Shown here piece by piece: positions 22,919 to 32,459 of a stretch of DNA of 64,000 bases. The stretch lies in the NCBI RefSeq assembly GCF_003261055.1, contig NZ_CP030073.1:4464001-4528000 (forward strand). Reading direction: 5' to 3'. Source of the stretch: Streptomyces cadmiisoli (GTDB taxonomy: Bacteria; Actinomycetota; Actinomycetes; Streptomycetales; Streptomycetaceae). Every line of letters starts with the position of its first letter. Positions within the stretch are counted from its first letter, which is position 1. Below the pieces are notes generated by a model. It was not told where the DNA came from. It was given only the letters and a program-made list of their open reading frames with translations, and made no database searches. Position numbers and translations under genes: made by a program.

Positions 22919-23902
22919 ATGCACCCGCTTGCCGTCACCCCGCTCGCCCCGCCACCGCCCAGGCCGTTGGCTGAACGGGTGGCGTCCCGCTCCTCCCGCT
23001 CCGTCCGCCTCCGCAACTCCCTGTCGGCGGCGCTGATCGCGCTGTCCTGTGTGCTGCTGCCGTTCGCGGCGCTGTCGGTGTGGGCGGCGTACGGGCTGGC
23101 GGACACCGGCCGCTACGTCCGCACGATGGCGCCGCTGGCCGCCGATCCGGCGGTGCGGGACGCGGTCGCGGACACCGTCGGGGACGAGGTGCTGCGCGAG
23201 GCCGGGCTGAGCCGGCGGCAGGGCGCCATGGGGCCGTTCGTGCAGGACGCGGTGCGCTCGTTCACCGAGACCGAGGCCTTCCGGGTCGGCTGGGACGCGG
23301 CGAACCGGGTCACGCACGCCGCCGTGCTGCGCGCGCTGCGCGAGGACCGGGGCGGCGCGGTCACCGTGGACCTGGCGCCGGTGACGACCCGGGTGAAGCG
23401 CCAACTGACGATCGACAACATGCCGTTGGCCCGACACATCCCGGTCCGGCACACCGAGGTCGCCGTTCTGCCGGCCCGGGACCTGGACCGGCTCCGAAAG
23501 GGGTACCACGTGCTGGAAGTGGCCGCAGTCTGGCTGCCGGTCGCGTCGCTGGTGTTCGCCGTCGCCGGTATCGCCCTGGCGACCTGCCGGCGGCGCGCGG
23601 TCACCGCGACCGCGCTCGGCACGGCGCTCGGGGGCGCGCTGCTGGGCCTGGCCGTCGCGATCGGTCGCCGTCTCACCCTGACCGACCTGCCCGCCGGGGT
23701 CTCACGGCCGGCCGCGGGCGCGGTCTACGACGCGCTCACCGCGACCCTGCGCACCGCGTCGTGGGTGCTGCTCGCGCTGGGCCTGACGGTGGCGGGCGCG
23801 GCCTGGCTCACCGGCCGCTACGGCCCTGGCGGGCGACGTCGGCGAGGGTCTTCAGAGCACGATCCAACTCGGCCTCAGGGACCGACGCGAGTCCGAGCCT
23901 GA
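22919..23902 (+). CDS. Multi-helix membrane protein with extracytoplasmic loop
   Basis: 327 residues. One helix lies at about 38-62 (ALIALSCVLLPFAALSVWAAYGL). A roughly 120-residue soluble loop follows, with the DTGRYVRTMAPLAADPAVRDAV pattern often seen in actinobacterial membrane proteins. Three more helices lie at about 200-220, 228-248 and 275-300. The tail is basic and disordered. The 3' end overlaps the convergent MocR gene by 95 nt. ATG 22919 has no clear ribosome binding site. Function unknown. Confidence 0.7.
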   Translation: MHPLAVTPLAPPPPRPLAERVASRSSRSVRLRNSLSAALIALSCVLLPFAALSVWAAYGLADTGRYVRTMAPLAADPAVRDAVADTVGDEVLREAGLSRRQGAMGPFVQDAVRSFTETEAFRVGWDAANRVTHAAVLRALREDRGGAVTVDLAPVTTRVKRQLTIDNMPLARHIPVRHTEVAVLPARDLDRLRKGYHVLEVAAVWLPVASLVFAVAGIALATCRRRAVTATALGTALGGALLGLAVAIGRRLTLTDLPAGVSRPAAGAVYDALTATLRTASWVLLALGLTVAGAAWLTGRYGPGGRRRRGSSEHDPTRPQGPTRVRA

Positions 23903-25130
23903 CGGCGTCCGGGGTGCGGCTCGCGTCGACGGCGAACGCGGGACCGGGTGTGACGGCGACGCCGTGCGCCGCGGCGGCCGCGGTGAAGGTGTCGGCCCGC
24001 CACGGCCGGGGCAGCTCCCACCAGGCGTGATAGGCGTGCGGGTCGGTGCGTACGGTGAAGTCGCGCAGGTGCCGGCGGACGAGCCGCTGGCGCCGTCCGG
24101 CGTCCGCGCGCTTCGCGGTGACCAGTCGCTCGACGGTCCCGTCCTCGATCCACCGCACCGCCGCCTCCAGCGCGAACCGGCTCGCGCCCCATCCGCCGCC
24201 GCGGACGGCGTCGGCCACCGCCTCGACGCGGTGCGGCGGCACGGCGAGGAAGCCCACGGTCAGTCCGGGGGCGACCCGCTTGGAGAGGCCGTCGACGACA
24301 TGGCTGAGGTGGGGCGCGTGGACGGCCAGCGAGGTCCCGGGGCGCAGAAACGCCCAGATGCGGTCCTCGACGACCGGTATCCCCAGGTCGGCGGCGGTGT
24401 CGGCGAGAAGGCGCCCGCGGTCCTCGCTCATGGTGAGCGACGTCGGGTTGTGCAGGGTGGGCTGGACGTACAGGGCGGACAGGGGAGCGGCGCGGTGGGC
24501 GGCGGCCAGGGCGTCCGGGCGCAGCCCGTCCTCGTCGGTGGCGAGCGGCACGAGCGTGAGGGCGAGCCGCGCGGCGATCTCCTTGACGAGCGGATAGGTC
24601 AGCTCCTCGACACCGACCCGGCCGCCGGGCCGGACCAGGGAGGCGAGCGCGGCGCAGATCGCCTGGCGGGCGTTGCCCGTGAACAGCAGCCGCGCGGGGT
24701 CGGGGCAGTCCAGGAGGGCGGCGGCCGCGGCGCGGGCGGGGGCGGTGCCGGTGGCGGCTGCCGGACGCAGTGCCTCGGCCAGGACGTCGGGGCGCAGCAG
24801 CGGGGCGAGGACGGGCGCGAGGAGCGCGGCCTGGCCGGGAACGGACGGGTAGTTGAGTTCCAGGTTGACGGGCGGCCCGGTGACGGGCTCGGCGAGGGCC
24901 CGGCCGCCGCTGACCGGCGGGGCGGCCCGGACGAAGGTGCCGCGTCCGACCTCGCCCACCACCAGTCCCCGGCGGACGAGTTCGCCGTACACCCGTCCCG
25001 CGGTGGACGGGGCGATGCCGCGCCGTCGCGCGAACGCCCGCTGCGGGGGCAGCCGTTGTCCGGGGCGCAGCCGTCCGGCCGCGATGTCGTCGGCGATGCG
25101 GTCGGCCAGGGCCAGATAGTCGGTGTCCAC
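23808..25130 (-). CDS. MocR/PdxR-type regulator (GntR HTH plus aminotransferase fold)
   Basis: 440 residues. An N-terminal winged helix (about 1-75: ADRIADDIAAGRLRPGQRLPPQRAFARRRGIAPSTA in two blocks) is joined to a fold-type I aminotransferase domain (about 95-435). The PLP lysine is in DGLSKRVAPGL. MocR proteins bind PLP or a PLP-aldimine and usually control vitamin B6 or amino-acid genes from a divergent promoter. GTG 25130 follows AGGAGG. The 12-bp direct repeats in the divergent spacer are the likely binding sites. The divergent partner is an alpha/beta hydrolase, not pdxST, so the effector is open. Confidence 0.9.
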   Translation of the reverse strand: MDTDYLALADRIADDIAAGRLRPGQRLPPQRAFARRRGIAPSTAGRVYGELVRRGLVVGEVGRGTFVRAAPPVSGGRALAEPVTGPPVNLELNYPSVPGQAALLAPVLAPLLRPDVLAEALRPAAATGTAPARAAAAALLDCPDPARLLFTGNARQAICAALASLVRPGGRVGVEELTYPLVKEIAARLALTLVPLATDEDGLRPDALAAAHRAAPLSALYVQPTLHNPTSLTMSEDRGRLLADTAADLGIPVVEDRIWAFLRPGTSLAVHAPHLSHVVDGLSKRVAPGLTVGFLAVPPHRVEAVADAVRGGGWGASRFALEAAVRWIEDGTVERLVTAKRADAGRRQRLVRRHLRDFTVRTDPHAYHAWWELPRPWRADTFTAAAAAHGVAVTPGPAFAVDASRTPDAVRLGLASVPEAELDRALKTLADVARQGRSGR

Positions 25131-25155
25131 GCGCGCCTCCTGTCCGCTGCCCCGG

Positions 25156-25190
25156 ATTGCACCGAGGGCAAAGATCTTATTGCACCGAGG
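25156..25190. promoter_or_regulatory. MocR operator: 12-bp direct repeats
   Basis: ATTGCACCGAGG occurs twice (25156-25167 and 25179-25190), 23 bp apart, about two helical turns, with AAGATCTT between. Tandem direct repeats in the divergent promoter are typical for MocR regulators. The second copy covers the predicted -35 of the hydrolase gene. Confidence 0.75.
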
Positions 25191-25209
25191 AGTTGGGGCG
25201 GCCTAGGGT
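25180..25209 (+). promoter_or_regulatory. Leaderless promoter of the alpha/beta hydrolase
   Basis: TTGCAC (25180-25185) and TAGGGT (25204-25209) with an 18-bp spacer. The ATG begins 7 nt after the -10, so transcription probably starts at or next to the ATG. Confidence 0.65.
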
Positions 25210-25216
25210 CGAGCGC

Positions 25217-25999
25217 ATGGCACCCTTCCTTGCATACGAGGACAAAGGCCCCCATTCCTCACGGCTACCGCTCGTCCTCGTCCACGGCCACCCCTTCGAC
25301 CGCACCATGTGGGCCCCGCAGATCGAGGCGTTCGCCCCGGACCGCCGGGTCGTCGCCCCCGATCTGCGCGGCTACGGCGCCTCACCGGTGACGCCCGGCG
25401 TCACGCTCCTGTCGCGGTTCGCCCGGGACATCGCCGAACTGCTGGACGAGCTGGCGGTGCCCTCCTGCGTCCTGGCCGGCCTGTCGATGGGCGGCCAGAT
25501 CGCCATGGAGTGCTACCGCCAGTGGGGCCCGGATCGGATCCGGGGCCTGGTGCTGGCGGACACCTTCGCGGCGGCCGAGACCCCGGACGGCAGACGCGCC
25601 CGCAACACCATGGCGGACCGCCTCCTGCGCGAGGGCATGCGCGGCTACGCCGACGAGGTCCTGGGAAAGATGGTCGGCCCCTCCGCTTCCGCCGAGGTCG
25701 CGGCGCATGTGCACCGCATGATGACCGCCACCTCGCCCGAAGGGGCGGCGGCGGCCCTGCGCGGTCGCGCCGAGCGCCCCGACTACCGCGATCTGCTGAC
25801 CCGGGTCGCGGTCCCGGCGCTGGTGGTCGTCGGCGCCGACGACGAGTACACCCCGGTCTCCGACGCCCGCGCGCTGCACGCCGCCCTCCCCGACGCCACC
25901 CTCCAGGTGATCGACTCCGCGGCCCACCTGCCCAACCTGGAGCGCCCGGACCGGTTCAACGCCGCTCTCGCCGCGTTCCTGACCCGCGTCGACGCGTAG
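25217..25999 (+). CDS. Alpha/beta hydrolase
   Basis: A 260-residue cytosolic alpha/beta-hydrolase. The oxyanion motif VHGHPFD lies near residues 23-29, the nucleophile elbow GLSMGG gives Ser near residue 93, the acid is Asp in VVGADDEYTP, and the His is in AAHLPNLE. The substrate is unknown; related proteins are esterases, lactonases or haloperoxidase-type enzymes. ATG 25217 has no ribosome binding site but a -10 box 7 nt upstream, so it is probably leaderless. Divergent from, and presumably controlled by, the MocR regulator. Confidence 0.88.
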   Translation: MAPFLAYEDKGPHSSRLPLVLVHGHPFDRTMWAPQIEAFAPDRRVVAPDLRGYGASPVTPGVTLLSRFARDIAELLDELAVPSCVLAGLSMGGQIAMECYRQWGPDRIRGLVLADTFAAAETPDGRRARNTMADRLLREGMRGYADEVLGKMVGPSASAEVAAHVHRMMTATSPEGAAAALRGRAERPDYRDLLTRVAVPALVVVGADDEYTPVSDARALHAALPDATLQVIDSAAHLPNLERPDRFNAALAAFLTRVDA

Positions 26000-26091
26000 C
26001 GGCCGCGCCCCCCACGGCACGAGGTCGGCGGCACCCGCCCGCCGCCACTCGCTTCACCAGCGGAAATGACCGGCCGTGACCATAATGGGCC

Positions 26092-28035
26092 ATGCCCCGC
26101 GAGTTCCCCGTCGGCCTCACGCCCCCCGACTGGCTGGTCCGGAACCTCCAACCCCAGAAGGCGCCCGTCAACCAGCCCGCCATGGTCCGCGCCGCCGTCG
26201 CGATGACCCTGCCGCTGGCCGTCGGGCTCGTGGCCGGACGCCCCGAGTACGGCGCGCTCGCCTCCATGGGCGCGCTGTCCGGCGTCATCGGCGACACCGC
26301 GGACGCCTACCGCATGCGGATCCTCAACATCGCCGTACCGCAGTTCTTCGGCGCCGTCGGCATCACGCTCGGCTGCCTGGTGTACGGCCACGGCTGGATC
26401 GCCGTCGCCACCGTCACCGGCGTCGCCCTCGTCTCCGGGATGATCTCGACGATCGGCGCGGTGGCCTCCGTCTCCGGGCTGCTCCTGCTGCTCAACACGG
26501 TGATCGGGGCGGGGCTGCCGATCCCCGGCGCGTGGTGGCTGGCACCGCTGCTGATGACCGGCGGCGGACTGCTCGTCCTCTTCCTCGCCCTGTTGTCCTG
26601 GCCGCTGCGCTCCCGGGTCCCGGAACGGACGGCGGTCGCGGACGCCTACCGGGCCGTCGCGGACCTCCTCGCCGTCTGCGGCAGCGACTCGGAGGTGGCC
26701 TACGACGACGCCCGGCACGCCGCCACCCAGGCCCTCAACCAGTCCTACGACCTCGTCCTGACCCACCGCGCCCGCAGCCACGGCCGCAGCCCCGACCTGA
26801 CCCGGCTGATCGCCCGGCTGAACGCCGTCACCCCGCTCGTCGAGGCCGCCCCCACCGTCCGCCTGAACGGCCGGCCGCTGCCGCCGGAGGTGCCCGGGGC
26901 GGTGCGGCGCCTGGCCGACGCCGTGGAGGCGGACTCCACGACACCGGTGGACCTGCGCCTGCCGCTGCCGACCACCGAGACCGGCCGCGCCGTCGACCAC
27001 GCGCTGCGCTACGCCGCCGAGGTCGTGACGGCCCCGGACATCGACCCGCGCGGCGTCGCCGACCACCTCGGCCGCCCCGCCGCCTTCCGCATCCGCGCCG
27101 CCCGCGCCGCCCGCGGCGTCCTGCTGTCCGCCGGCTCCTGGCGCTACGGCCTGCGCCTCGCCCTGTGCATCGGACTCGCGCAGGTCCTGGTCTCGATCGC
27201 CCCGGTCCCGCGCTCCTACTGGGTCGCCCTGACCATCACCTTCGTCCTCAAGCCGGACTTCGGGTCCGTGTTCTCCCGGGCCCTGCTGCGCGCGCTCGGC
27301 ACGGTCGCCGGACTGGTCGTCGCGGCGGCGGTGCTCGCCGAGGTGCCGCGGGGCTGGGCGGACATCCCGGTCCTGCTCGTACTGGCCCCGCTGATCCCGG
27401 CCCTCACCCCGCGCGGCTACGGCTACCAGACGGCCGCCATCACACCGGTGATCCTGCTCCTGTCCGACGTCCTCAACCGGGCGGGCACGGCCCTGCTCCT
27501 GCCCCGTCTGCTGGACTCCCTCATGGGGTGCGCCATCGCTATCGTGGCCGGCTACCTGCTCTGGCCGGAGAGCTGGCACGTCCGGGTGGGCGACCGGCTG
27601 GCCGACGCGGTCGCCGACACCGCCCGCTACGTGGAGGCCGCGTTCGGGGACACCACCGACCCCGTGGCCCACGCCCGGATGCGCCGCCGCCTCTACCGCG
27701 ACCTGTCCGGCATCCGTACGGAGTTCCAGCGGGCCCTGACCGAGCCGCCGCCCACCGGCCGCCGGGCCGCGGCCTGGTGGCCGCTGGTCGTCGCGGTGGA
27801 ACGCATCGTGGACGCGACGACGGCGGCCCGGGTCCGTGTCGGGCACGGAGCCGCGCCGCCGTCGGAGGCGGAGATCGATCAGGTCGCCCTGCAACTGCGG
27901 GAGCTGTCCGAGGGCGTCCGCGAGGCCGAGGTGCTGGTACCGGTGCGCAGCGACCTCACGGGCCCTTCCGGCAGTGTGCTGGAACCCCTCCGCCAGGAGG
28001 TGGCCGCGGCCCGGGCCATCGCGTCACCGCGCTGA
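26092..28035 (+). CDS. FUSC-family membrane protein
   Basis: A 647-residue permease of the fusaric-acid-resistance (FUSC/aromatic acid exporter) family. Two sets of about six helices (about 30-175 and 350-490) are each followed by a cytosolic helical segment (about 180-340 and 495-647). PVPRSYWVALTITFVLKPDFG at the start of the second half is typical. Members export aromatic acids or other toxic anions. CATAAT lies 5 nt before ATG 26092, so it is probably leaderless. No HlyD-type adaptor gene is adjacent, as expected in a Gram-positive. Substrate unknown. Confidence 0.85.
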   Translation: MPREFPVGLTPPDWLVRNLQPQKAPVNQPAMVRAAVAMTLPLAVGLVAGRPEYGALASMGALSGVIGDTADAYRMRILNIAVPQFFGAVGITLGCLVYGHGWIAVATVTGVALVSGMISTIGAVASVSGLLLLLNTVIGAGLPIPGAWWLAPLLMTGGGLLVLFLALLSWPLRSRVPERTAVADAYRAVADLLAVCGSDSEVAYDDARHAATQALNQSYDLVLTHRARSHGRSPDLTRLIARLNAVTPLVEAAPTVRLNGRPLPPEVPGAVRRLADAVEADSTTPVDLRLPLPTTETGRAVDHALRYAAEVVTAPDIDPRGVADHLGRPAAFRIRAARAARGVLLSAGSWRYGLRLALCIGLAQVLVSIAPVPRSYWVALTITFVLKPDFGSVFSRALLRALGTVAGLVVAAAVLAEVPRGWADIPVLLVLAPLIPALTPRGYGYQTAAITPVILLLSDVLNRAGTALLLPRLLDSLMGCAIAIVAGYLLWPESWHVRVGDRLADAVADTARYVEAAFGDTTDPVAHARMRRRLYRDLSGIRTEFQRALTEPPPTGRRAAAWWPLVVAVERIVDATTAARVRVGHGAAPPSEAEIDQVALQLRELSEGVREAEVLVPVRSDLTGPSGSVLEPLRQEVAAARAIASPR

Positions 28036-28065
28036 CCGTGCCGCGGCCGGGACCGCCGCGTCGGC

Positions 28066-30072
28066 TCAGACGCCGATGTCGCTGCCGTCCTTGCGCCACA
28101 CGGCCACCACGGCGGGCCGCACGATCCGGCCCGGACCGTCGGGCCACGTGCTCGCCGGCTTCTCCACGGTCGCGCCGCTGATCTCGCCCGGGTGCTGCAC
28201 GGCCACCAGCACACGCCGGTCCTGGACCAGCGGACCGCAGGTCTCCGCGCCGATCGGCACGGTCAGGAACTGCTTCAGCTCACCCCGCCGGTCACCGCGG
28301 GTGGCCACACCGAAGAGTCCGTCGTGCGAACCCAGCTGGGCGCCGTCGGTGGAGATCCACAGGTTGCCGTGGTTGTCGAAGGCCACGTTGTCCGGGCAGG
28401 AGATCGGGCTGACGTCGTCCTTCGGGAACCCGGCGAAGTAGGTGGCCGGGTCCTCGGGGTCGCCGGCGACCAGGAACAGCGTCCAGGCGAACCGGGTGCT
28501 CTCGGCGCGGTTCCAGCGCTCGGTCAGCTCCAGGATGTGCCCGTGCTTGTTGGCGTTGCGCGGGTTGGCCTCGTCCGCCTTGGCGTTCGCACCGACACCG
28601 CGGTTCGTGTTGTTGGTGAGGGCGACGTACACCTTGCCGGTGTGCGGGTTGGGCTCGATGTCCTCGGGACGGTCCATCTTCGTCGCGCCCACCTTGTCGC
28701 CGGCGAGCCGCGTGAAGACGAACACCTCGTCGGCCGTCATGCCCTCGACGTGGCTGACGGCGCCGCGCGAGGTGGCGGTGGCCAGCGGGATCCACTCGCC
28801 GGAGCCGTCGAACTCGCCGTCCTTCGGCAGCTTGCCGGTGCCGTCGATCTCGATGGCCGGGGAGTCACCGGTCAGCTTGGCGACGTACAGCGTGCCCTCG
28901 TCGAGCAGCGACAGGTTGTGCTCCCGCACCGCCCGGCTCGAACCCTTCTTCATCCGCTTGCTGCCGACGAACTTGTAGAAGTAGTCGAAGCGCTCGTCGT
29001 CACCGGAGTAGACGACCGGGCGGCCGTCGTCCGTCAGGCGCACGGTCGCGCCCTCGTGCTTGAAGCGGCCCAGCGCGGTGTGCTTGCGCGGCGTGGAGTC
29101 CGGGTCGTACGGGTCGAGCTCGACGACGTAGCCGTGGCGGTGCACCTCGTTGGGCTCCTGCGCGACGTCGAAGCGCTTGTCGAAACGCTCCCACTTGCGC
29201 TCGGTGGCGCCGGTGCCGATGCCGTAGCGCTTGTCGGTGTCACGGCTCGCGTTGGCGAAGTACTGGTTGAAGTTCTCCTCGCCGTGCAGCGTGGTGCCCC
29301 ACGGGGTGGTGCCGCCGGCGCAGTTGTTGAGCGTGCCGAGCACCTTCCTGCCGGTCGGGTCCGCGGAGGTCTTCAGCAGGTCGGAACCCGCGGCGGGACC
29401 GGTGAGCCGGAACTCGGTGGTGGCGGTGACACGGCGGTTCAGGGGGTGCCGCGACACGGGCGTGAGCCGGCCGGTGCGGTGCTCCCCCTCGACGACGACG
29501 GCGGACAGGCCGTGCGCCGCCCAGGCGATCTCGACCTGCTCGCGGGTCGGGTTGGCGGCGTCGTAGCCGCGGAACATGAGCACCTCGTCGGTGTACTCGT
29601 GGTTGGCGACGAGGATCTGGCGGTTGTGCTCGCCCGGCAGCGGGAGCAGCGCGATGAAGTCGTTGTTGTACCCGAACTGGCCGGCCTGCGCCTTGGCCGT
29701 CTGCTTCTCCGGGTCGAAGGCCGGCGCACCGCGCAGGATGGGCTCGCCCCAGCGGATGACGACATCCTGGGCGTAGCCCTCGGGAATGGTCACGACGTCG
29801 TTCGTGTTCGGGGCGACCGGCTCGAAGCGCAGACCGCGGGCACCCTTCGAGCCCGGCTTGTGCCGGCCGGCGGCGGGCGCGGCCTCGGCCTGCGGGGCGG
29901 CGGCGACGGAGAGCGCCGTGCCGGCCGCGGCGGTCGCGGTGACCACGGCCGCGGCCCGCATCACGGAGCGGCGGCTGAGGGCGCCGGCGATGACGTCGCC
30001 GACGTACGGGTTGGCGGTGGTGTTCGGCACCTCGTGGAAGCAGGCGTCACCACAGCGGAAACGGCAGGTCAT
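28066..30072 (-). CDS. phoX: PhoX-family alkaline phosphatase
   Basis: A 668-residue secreted phosphatase of the PhoX/DUF839 family, a Ca2+/Fe3+-dependent phosphomonoesterase that scavenges phosphate. The Tat signal RRSVMRAAAVV lies near residues 34-44, before the Ala-rich cleavage region. Family features include LVANHEYTDE, NNCAGGTTPWGT, TLHGEENFNQYF, RPEDIEPNPHTGKVYVALTN and SCPDNVAFDNHGNLWISTDG. A two-unit PHO box upstream predicts PhoP activation under phosphate starvation. ATG 30072 gives the usual N-terminus with TCRFRCGDACFHEV ahead of the Tat motif. From memory, the syntenic S. coelicolor gene is SCO3790. Confidence 0.93.
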   Translation of the reverse strand: MTCRFRCGDACFHEVPNTTANPYVGDVIAGALSRRSVMRAAAVVTATAAAGTALSVAAAPQAEAAPAAGRHKPGSKGARGLRFEPVAPNTNDVVTIPEGYAQDVVIRWGEPILRGAPAFDPEKQTAKAQAGQFGYNNDFIALLPLPGEHNRQILVANHEYTDEVLMFRGYDAANPTREQVEIAWAAHGLSAVVVEGEHRTGRLTPVSRHPLNRRVTATTEFRLTGPAAGSDLLKTSADPTGRKVLGTLNNCAGGTTPWGTTLHGEENFNQYFANASRDTDKRYGIGTGATERKWERFDKRFDVAQEPNEVHRHGYVVELDPYDPDSTPRKHTALGRFKHEGATVRLTDDGRPVVYSGDDERFDYFYKFVGSKRMKKGSSRAVREHNLSLLDEGTLYVAKLTGDSPAIEIDGTGKLPKDGEFDGSGEWIPLATATSRGAVSHVEGMTADEVFVFTRLAGDKVGATKMDRPEDIEPNPHTGKVYVALTNNTNRGVGANAKADEANPRNANKHGHILELTERWNRAESTRFAWTLFLVAGDPEDPATYFAGFPKDDVSPISCPDNVAFDNHGNLWISTDGAQLGSHDGLFGVATRGDRRGELKQFLTVPIGAETCGPLVQDRRVLVAVQHPGEISGATVEKPASTWPDGPGRIVRPAVVAVWRKDGSDIGV

Positions 30073-30413
30073 GGCGGACCGGCCGCCAGGGTGTGAGTCA
30101 TTGGTTCTGATGATCGGCAGCAGATTGCGCACCTTGATCCCCTTGCTTCCCCTTGTATCCAGCCTGACGGACGGTATGAGGACGTTTGTGCGGGAGCGGG
30201 GCGGCCGAATGAACGTGACGTGAACCCGGGGTGGCCGTAGGGAAGTTGTGGCACGGGGTACGGTCCCGGCTCGGGAAGTCCGGATGCGGACCTTGACGGC
30301 GAGGGTGCGCATCCCCTCGCCCCTCCCCAAGATCCCTATCCGGGACCGCTAACCTTACGTGTCCGTCCTGGCCAGGGATTGACGGGCATCAACTCACGCG
30401 AAGGGTTGCGCAC
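30073..30413. other. Divergent promoter region phoX / VWA protein
   Basis: 341 bp between divergent genes. It holds the PHO box (30204-30225, minus strand) and a TAACCT box at 30350-30355 (plus strand) that may serve the VWA gene. No ORF. Confidence 0.55.
30204..30225 (-). promoter_or_regulatory. PHO box (two direct repeat units)
   Basis: On the minus strand the units are GTTCACGTCAC followed directly by GTTCATTCGGC. Both fit the 11-bp Streptomyces PhoP direct-repeat consensus with conserved GTTCA. The box lies 132 nt upstream of the phoX start. Confidence 0.8.
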
Positions 30414-32243
30414 ATGGGCATTCTCACTCTCCTGCGGAACGCATTCGGCCGCTCGCGCAAGGCGCGGACCACCGAGGCAGAGGGTGCGGAGCAGGTACCC
30501 ACGCAGCCGACGGCGGAGGAGCAGACACCCGCTCGTCCGGCCCCGGAGCAGGCTCCCGCCGAGCCGCGGGCGGAGGCGGTGACGCTCCCCTCCCCGTCCC
30601 CGGAGCCGACTCCCACGCCGCATCTCCCGGAGCCGCGCCAGGAGCACGAACTGGTCTCGGCGGCCTTCGACAACATCTCGGTCCCGAACCCGGCCCCGCC
30701 GGCGGAGGACAACCTCCCGGCCAAGACCCCGGCGCCCACCGAGCCCACCGCGCAGGCGGAGCCGAAGCCGGAGCCCGCCCCGGAAGAGACCCCCACGGCC
30801 CCCGAACCGACGACGGCCCAGAAGCCGACGGAGGAGCCGGAACCCACTCCGGAAGCGGAGCCCGCCGCGCAGGCGGAGTCGGCCCCGGAACCGTCCGCAG
30901 AGCACGAGCCCGCGCCCGAGCCCGCCGCCGAACCGGAGCCCGAGACCGAGCCGGCATCGAAGGACGAGACGCCCGAAGCGACGCCGGAGCCGGAGCCTGA
31001 ACTGACGTCGAAGGACGAGGTCCCCGACACGGCGCCGGAGCCCGAGACCCAGCCGGAATCGCAGGACAAGACGCCCGAGCCGGAGCCCGAGACCCAGCCG
31101 GAGTCGCAGGACGAGGCATCCGAAGCCGCCTCCGAGCCGACACCGGAGCCGCAGGCCGCCACCGCGACGGACACCCCCGCGGACACCGCCACGGCGGACG
31201 CCGAGCCCGAGCCCGAGGCAGCGCCTCAGCAGCCCACCGCCGACACCGAGGCCGCCCCGCGGCCCGAGCCGGAAGCGGCCGAGGAGCACGAAGCGGTCCA
31301 GGAGCACGAAGCGGCCGAGGAGCCGAATCCGGCCACGACCGTGGAGCCGGCCGCCGCGGAACCCGCGGCCGCCGGCGGCGAGGACACCCCGCAGGGGCCA
31401 CCCGCACCCGACAACGAAACCCGCACGGGTGGTGCGGGTGGGAACGAAGACCCGGCCGAAGGCCGGGTGCCCACCCCCGCTGCCGCACAGGCAGAAACCA
31501 ACCCCGCGGAAGCGAACCCCGCAGAAGCGAACCCCGCAGAAGCGAACCCCGCAGAAGCGAACCCCGCAGAAGCGAACCCCGCAGAAGCGAACCCGGCGGA
31601 AGACACCCCGCTCCCCGCGGCAGCGCTCCGCACCGCCTACACCGCCGCCGCCAAGACCCTCGACATCCACACCCTCACCGGCACCACCGCGAAGGTCTAC
31701 CTCGTCCTGGACCGCTCCGCCTCGATGCGCCCGTACTACAAGGACGGCTCCGCACAGGCCCTCGGCGACCAGACCCTCGCCCTCGCCGCGCACCTCGCCC
31801 CCGAGCCCACCGTCCACGTCGTGTTCTTCTCCACCGAGGTGGACGGCACCGCCGACCTCACCCTCACCGACCACGAGACGAAGATCGACGACCTGCACGC
31901 CTCCCTGGGCCGCATGGGCCGCACCAGCTACCACGCGGCCGTGGAGGCGGTGATCGCGCACCACGAGAAGTCGGACCCCGGCACCCCCGCACTGGTGGTC
32001 TTCCAGACCGACGGCGCGCCGGACGCGAAGACCCCCGCCACCCAGTCCCTCACCGACGCCGCGAAGAACCACCCCAACGTGTTCTTCTCCTTCGTCGCGT
32101 TCGGCGAGCACGACAACAAGGCCTTCGACTACCTCCGCAAGCTGAAGACCGACAACGCGTCCTTCTTCCACGCGGGCCCCGCCCCGAAGGAGCTCACCGA
32201 CACGGAGCTCTACGAGGGCGTCCTCGCCCACTGGCGCCCGTAG
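30414..32243 (+). CDS. Pro/Glu-rich linker protein with C-terminal VWA domain
   Basis: 609 residues. A short N-terminal basic segment ([17 protein letters not shown]) leads into a disordered region of about 380 residues rich in Pro, Glu, Ala and Thr, including seven NPAE repeats. A VWA domain follows (about 400-605) with a MIDAS-like DRSASM, then [13 protein letters not shown] and FQTDGAPDA. The VWA part resembles the TerF/TerY group of tellurium-resistance modules. No signal peptide. ATG 30414 follows AAGGG. It could scaffold a surface or stress complex. Function not established. Confidence 0.8.
   Translation: MGILTLLRNAFGRSRKARTTEAEGAEQVPTQPTAEEQTPARPAPEQAPAEPRAEAVTLPSPSPEPTPTPHLPEPRQEHELVSAAFDNISVPNPAPPAEDNLPAKTPAPTEPTAQAEPKPEPAPEETPTAPEPTTAQKPTEEPEPTPEAEPAAQAESAPEPSAEHEPAPEPAAEPEPETEPASKDETPEATPEPEPELTSKDEVPDTAPEPETQPESQDKTPEPEPETQPESQDEASEAASEPTPEPQAATATDTPADTATADAEPEPEAAPQQPTADTEAAPRPEPEAAEEHEAVQEHEAAEEPNPATTVEPAAAEPAAAGGEDTPQGPPAPDNETRTGGAGGNEDPAEGRVPTPAAAQAETNPAEANPAEANPAEANPAEANPAEANPAEANPAEDTPLPAAALRTAYTAAAKTLDIHTLTGTTAKVYLVLDRSASMRPYYKDGSAQALGDQTLALAAHLAPEPTVHVVFFSTEVDGTADLTLTDHETKIDDLHASLGRMGRTSYHAAVEAVIAHHEKSDPGTPALVVFQTDGAPDAKTPATQSLTDAAKNHPNVFFSFVAFGEHDNKAFDYLRKLKTDNASFFHAGPAPKELTDTELYEGVLAHWRP
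31499..31603. repeat. 15-bp in-frame tandem repeat (seven units)
   Basis: The unit GAAGCGAACCCCGCA encodes EANPA. Five central copies are nearly identical and the outer ones diverge. Variation in copy number would lengthen or shorten the linker by 5 residues per unit. Confidence 0.9.
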
Positions 32244-32320
32244 CCCTCACGGCCCCGCAAGCCCTGCGAGCCCCACAAGCCCCGCAGGGCACCGCACCGC
32301 ACCGCACCCCGCTCCACCCG

Positions 32321-32360
32321 GCCGCCCGCTTCCCACCCCTTAAAACGGGAAGCGGGCGGC
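32321..32360 (+). terminator. Hairpin terminator
   Basis: A perfect 14-bp stem (32321-32334 with 32347-32360) and 12-nt loop after the VWA gene and before the metG promoter. Confidence 0.8.
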
Positions 32361-32459
32361 CTACCCGTGTCGGCTACGATTTCAAGGTTCGAAGACGACC
32401 CCATACGCCCCGAAAACCGGCGGTCGTCACCCCGCGTAGCGACTTGGGAGCAGCCCGCG

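Noticed and set aside
31499..31603. Regular repeats that could suggest a CRISPR array
   Set aside because: 15-bp in-frame coding repeat with no spacers and no cas genes.
32380..32400. GGTTCGAAG as a tRNA T-loop
   Set aside because: No acceptor stem, anticodon arm or D-arm around it.
32361..32459. T-box or S-box leader before metG
   Set aside because: Fewer than 100 nt and no conserved T-box or SAM-riboswitch elements seen.
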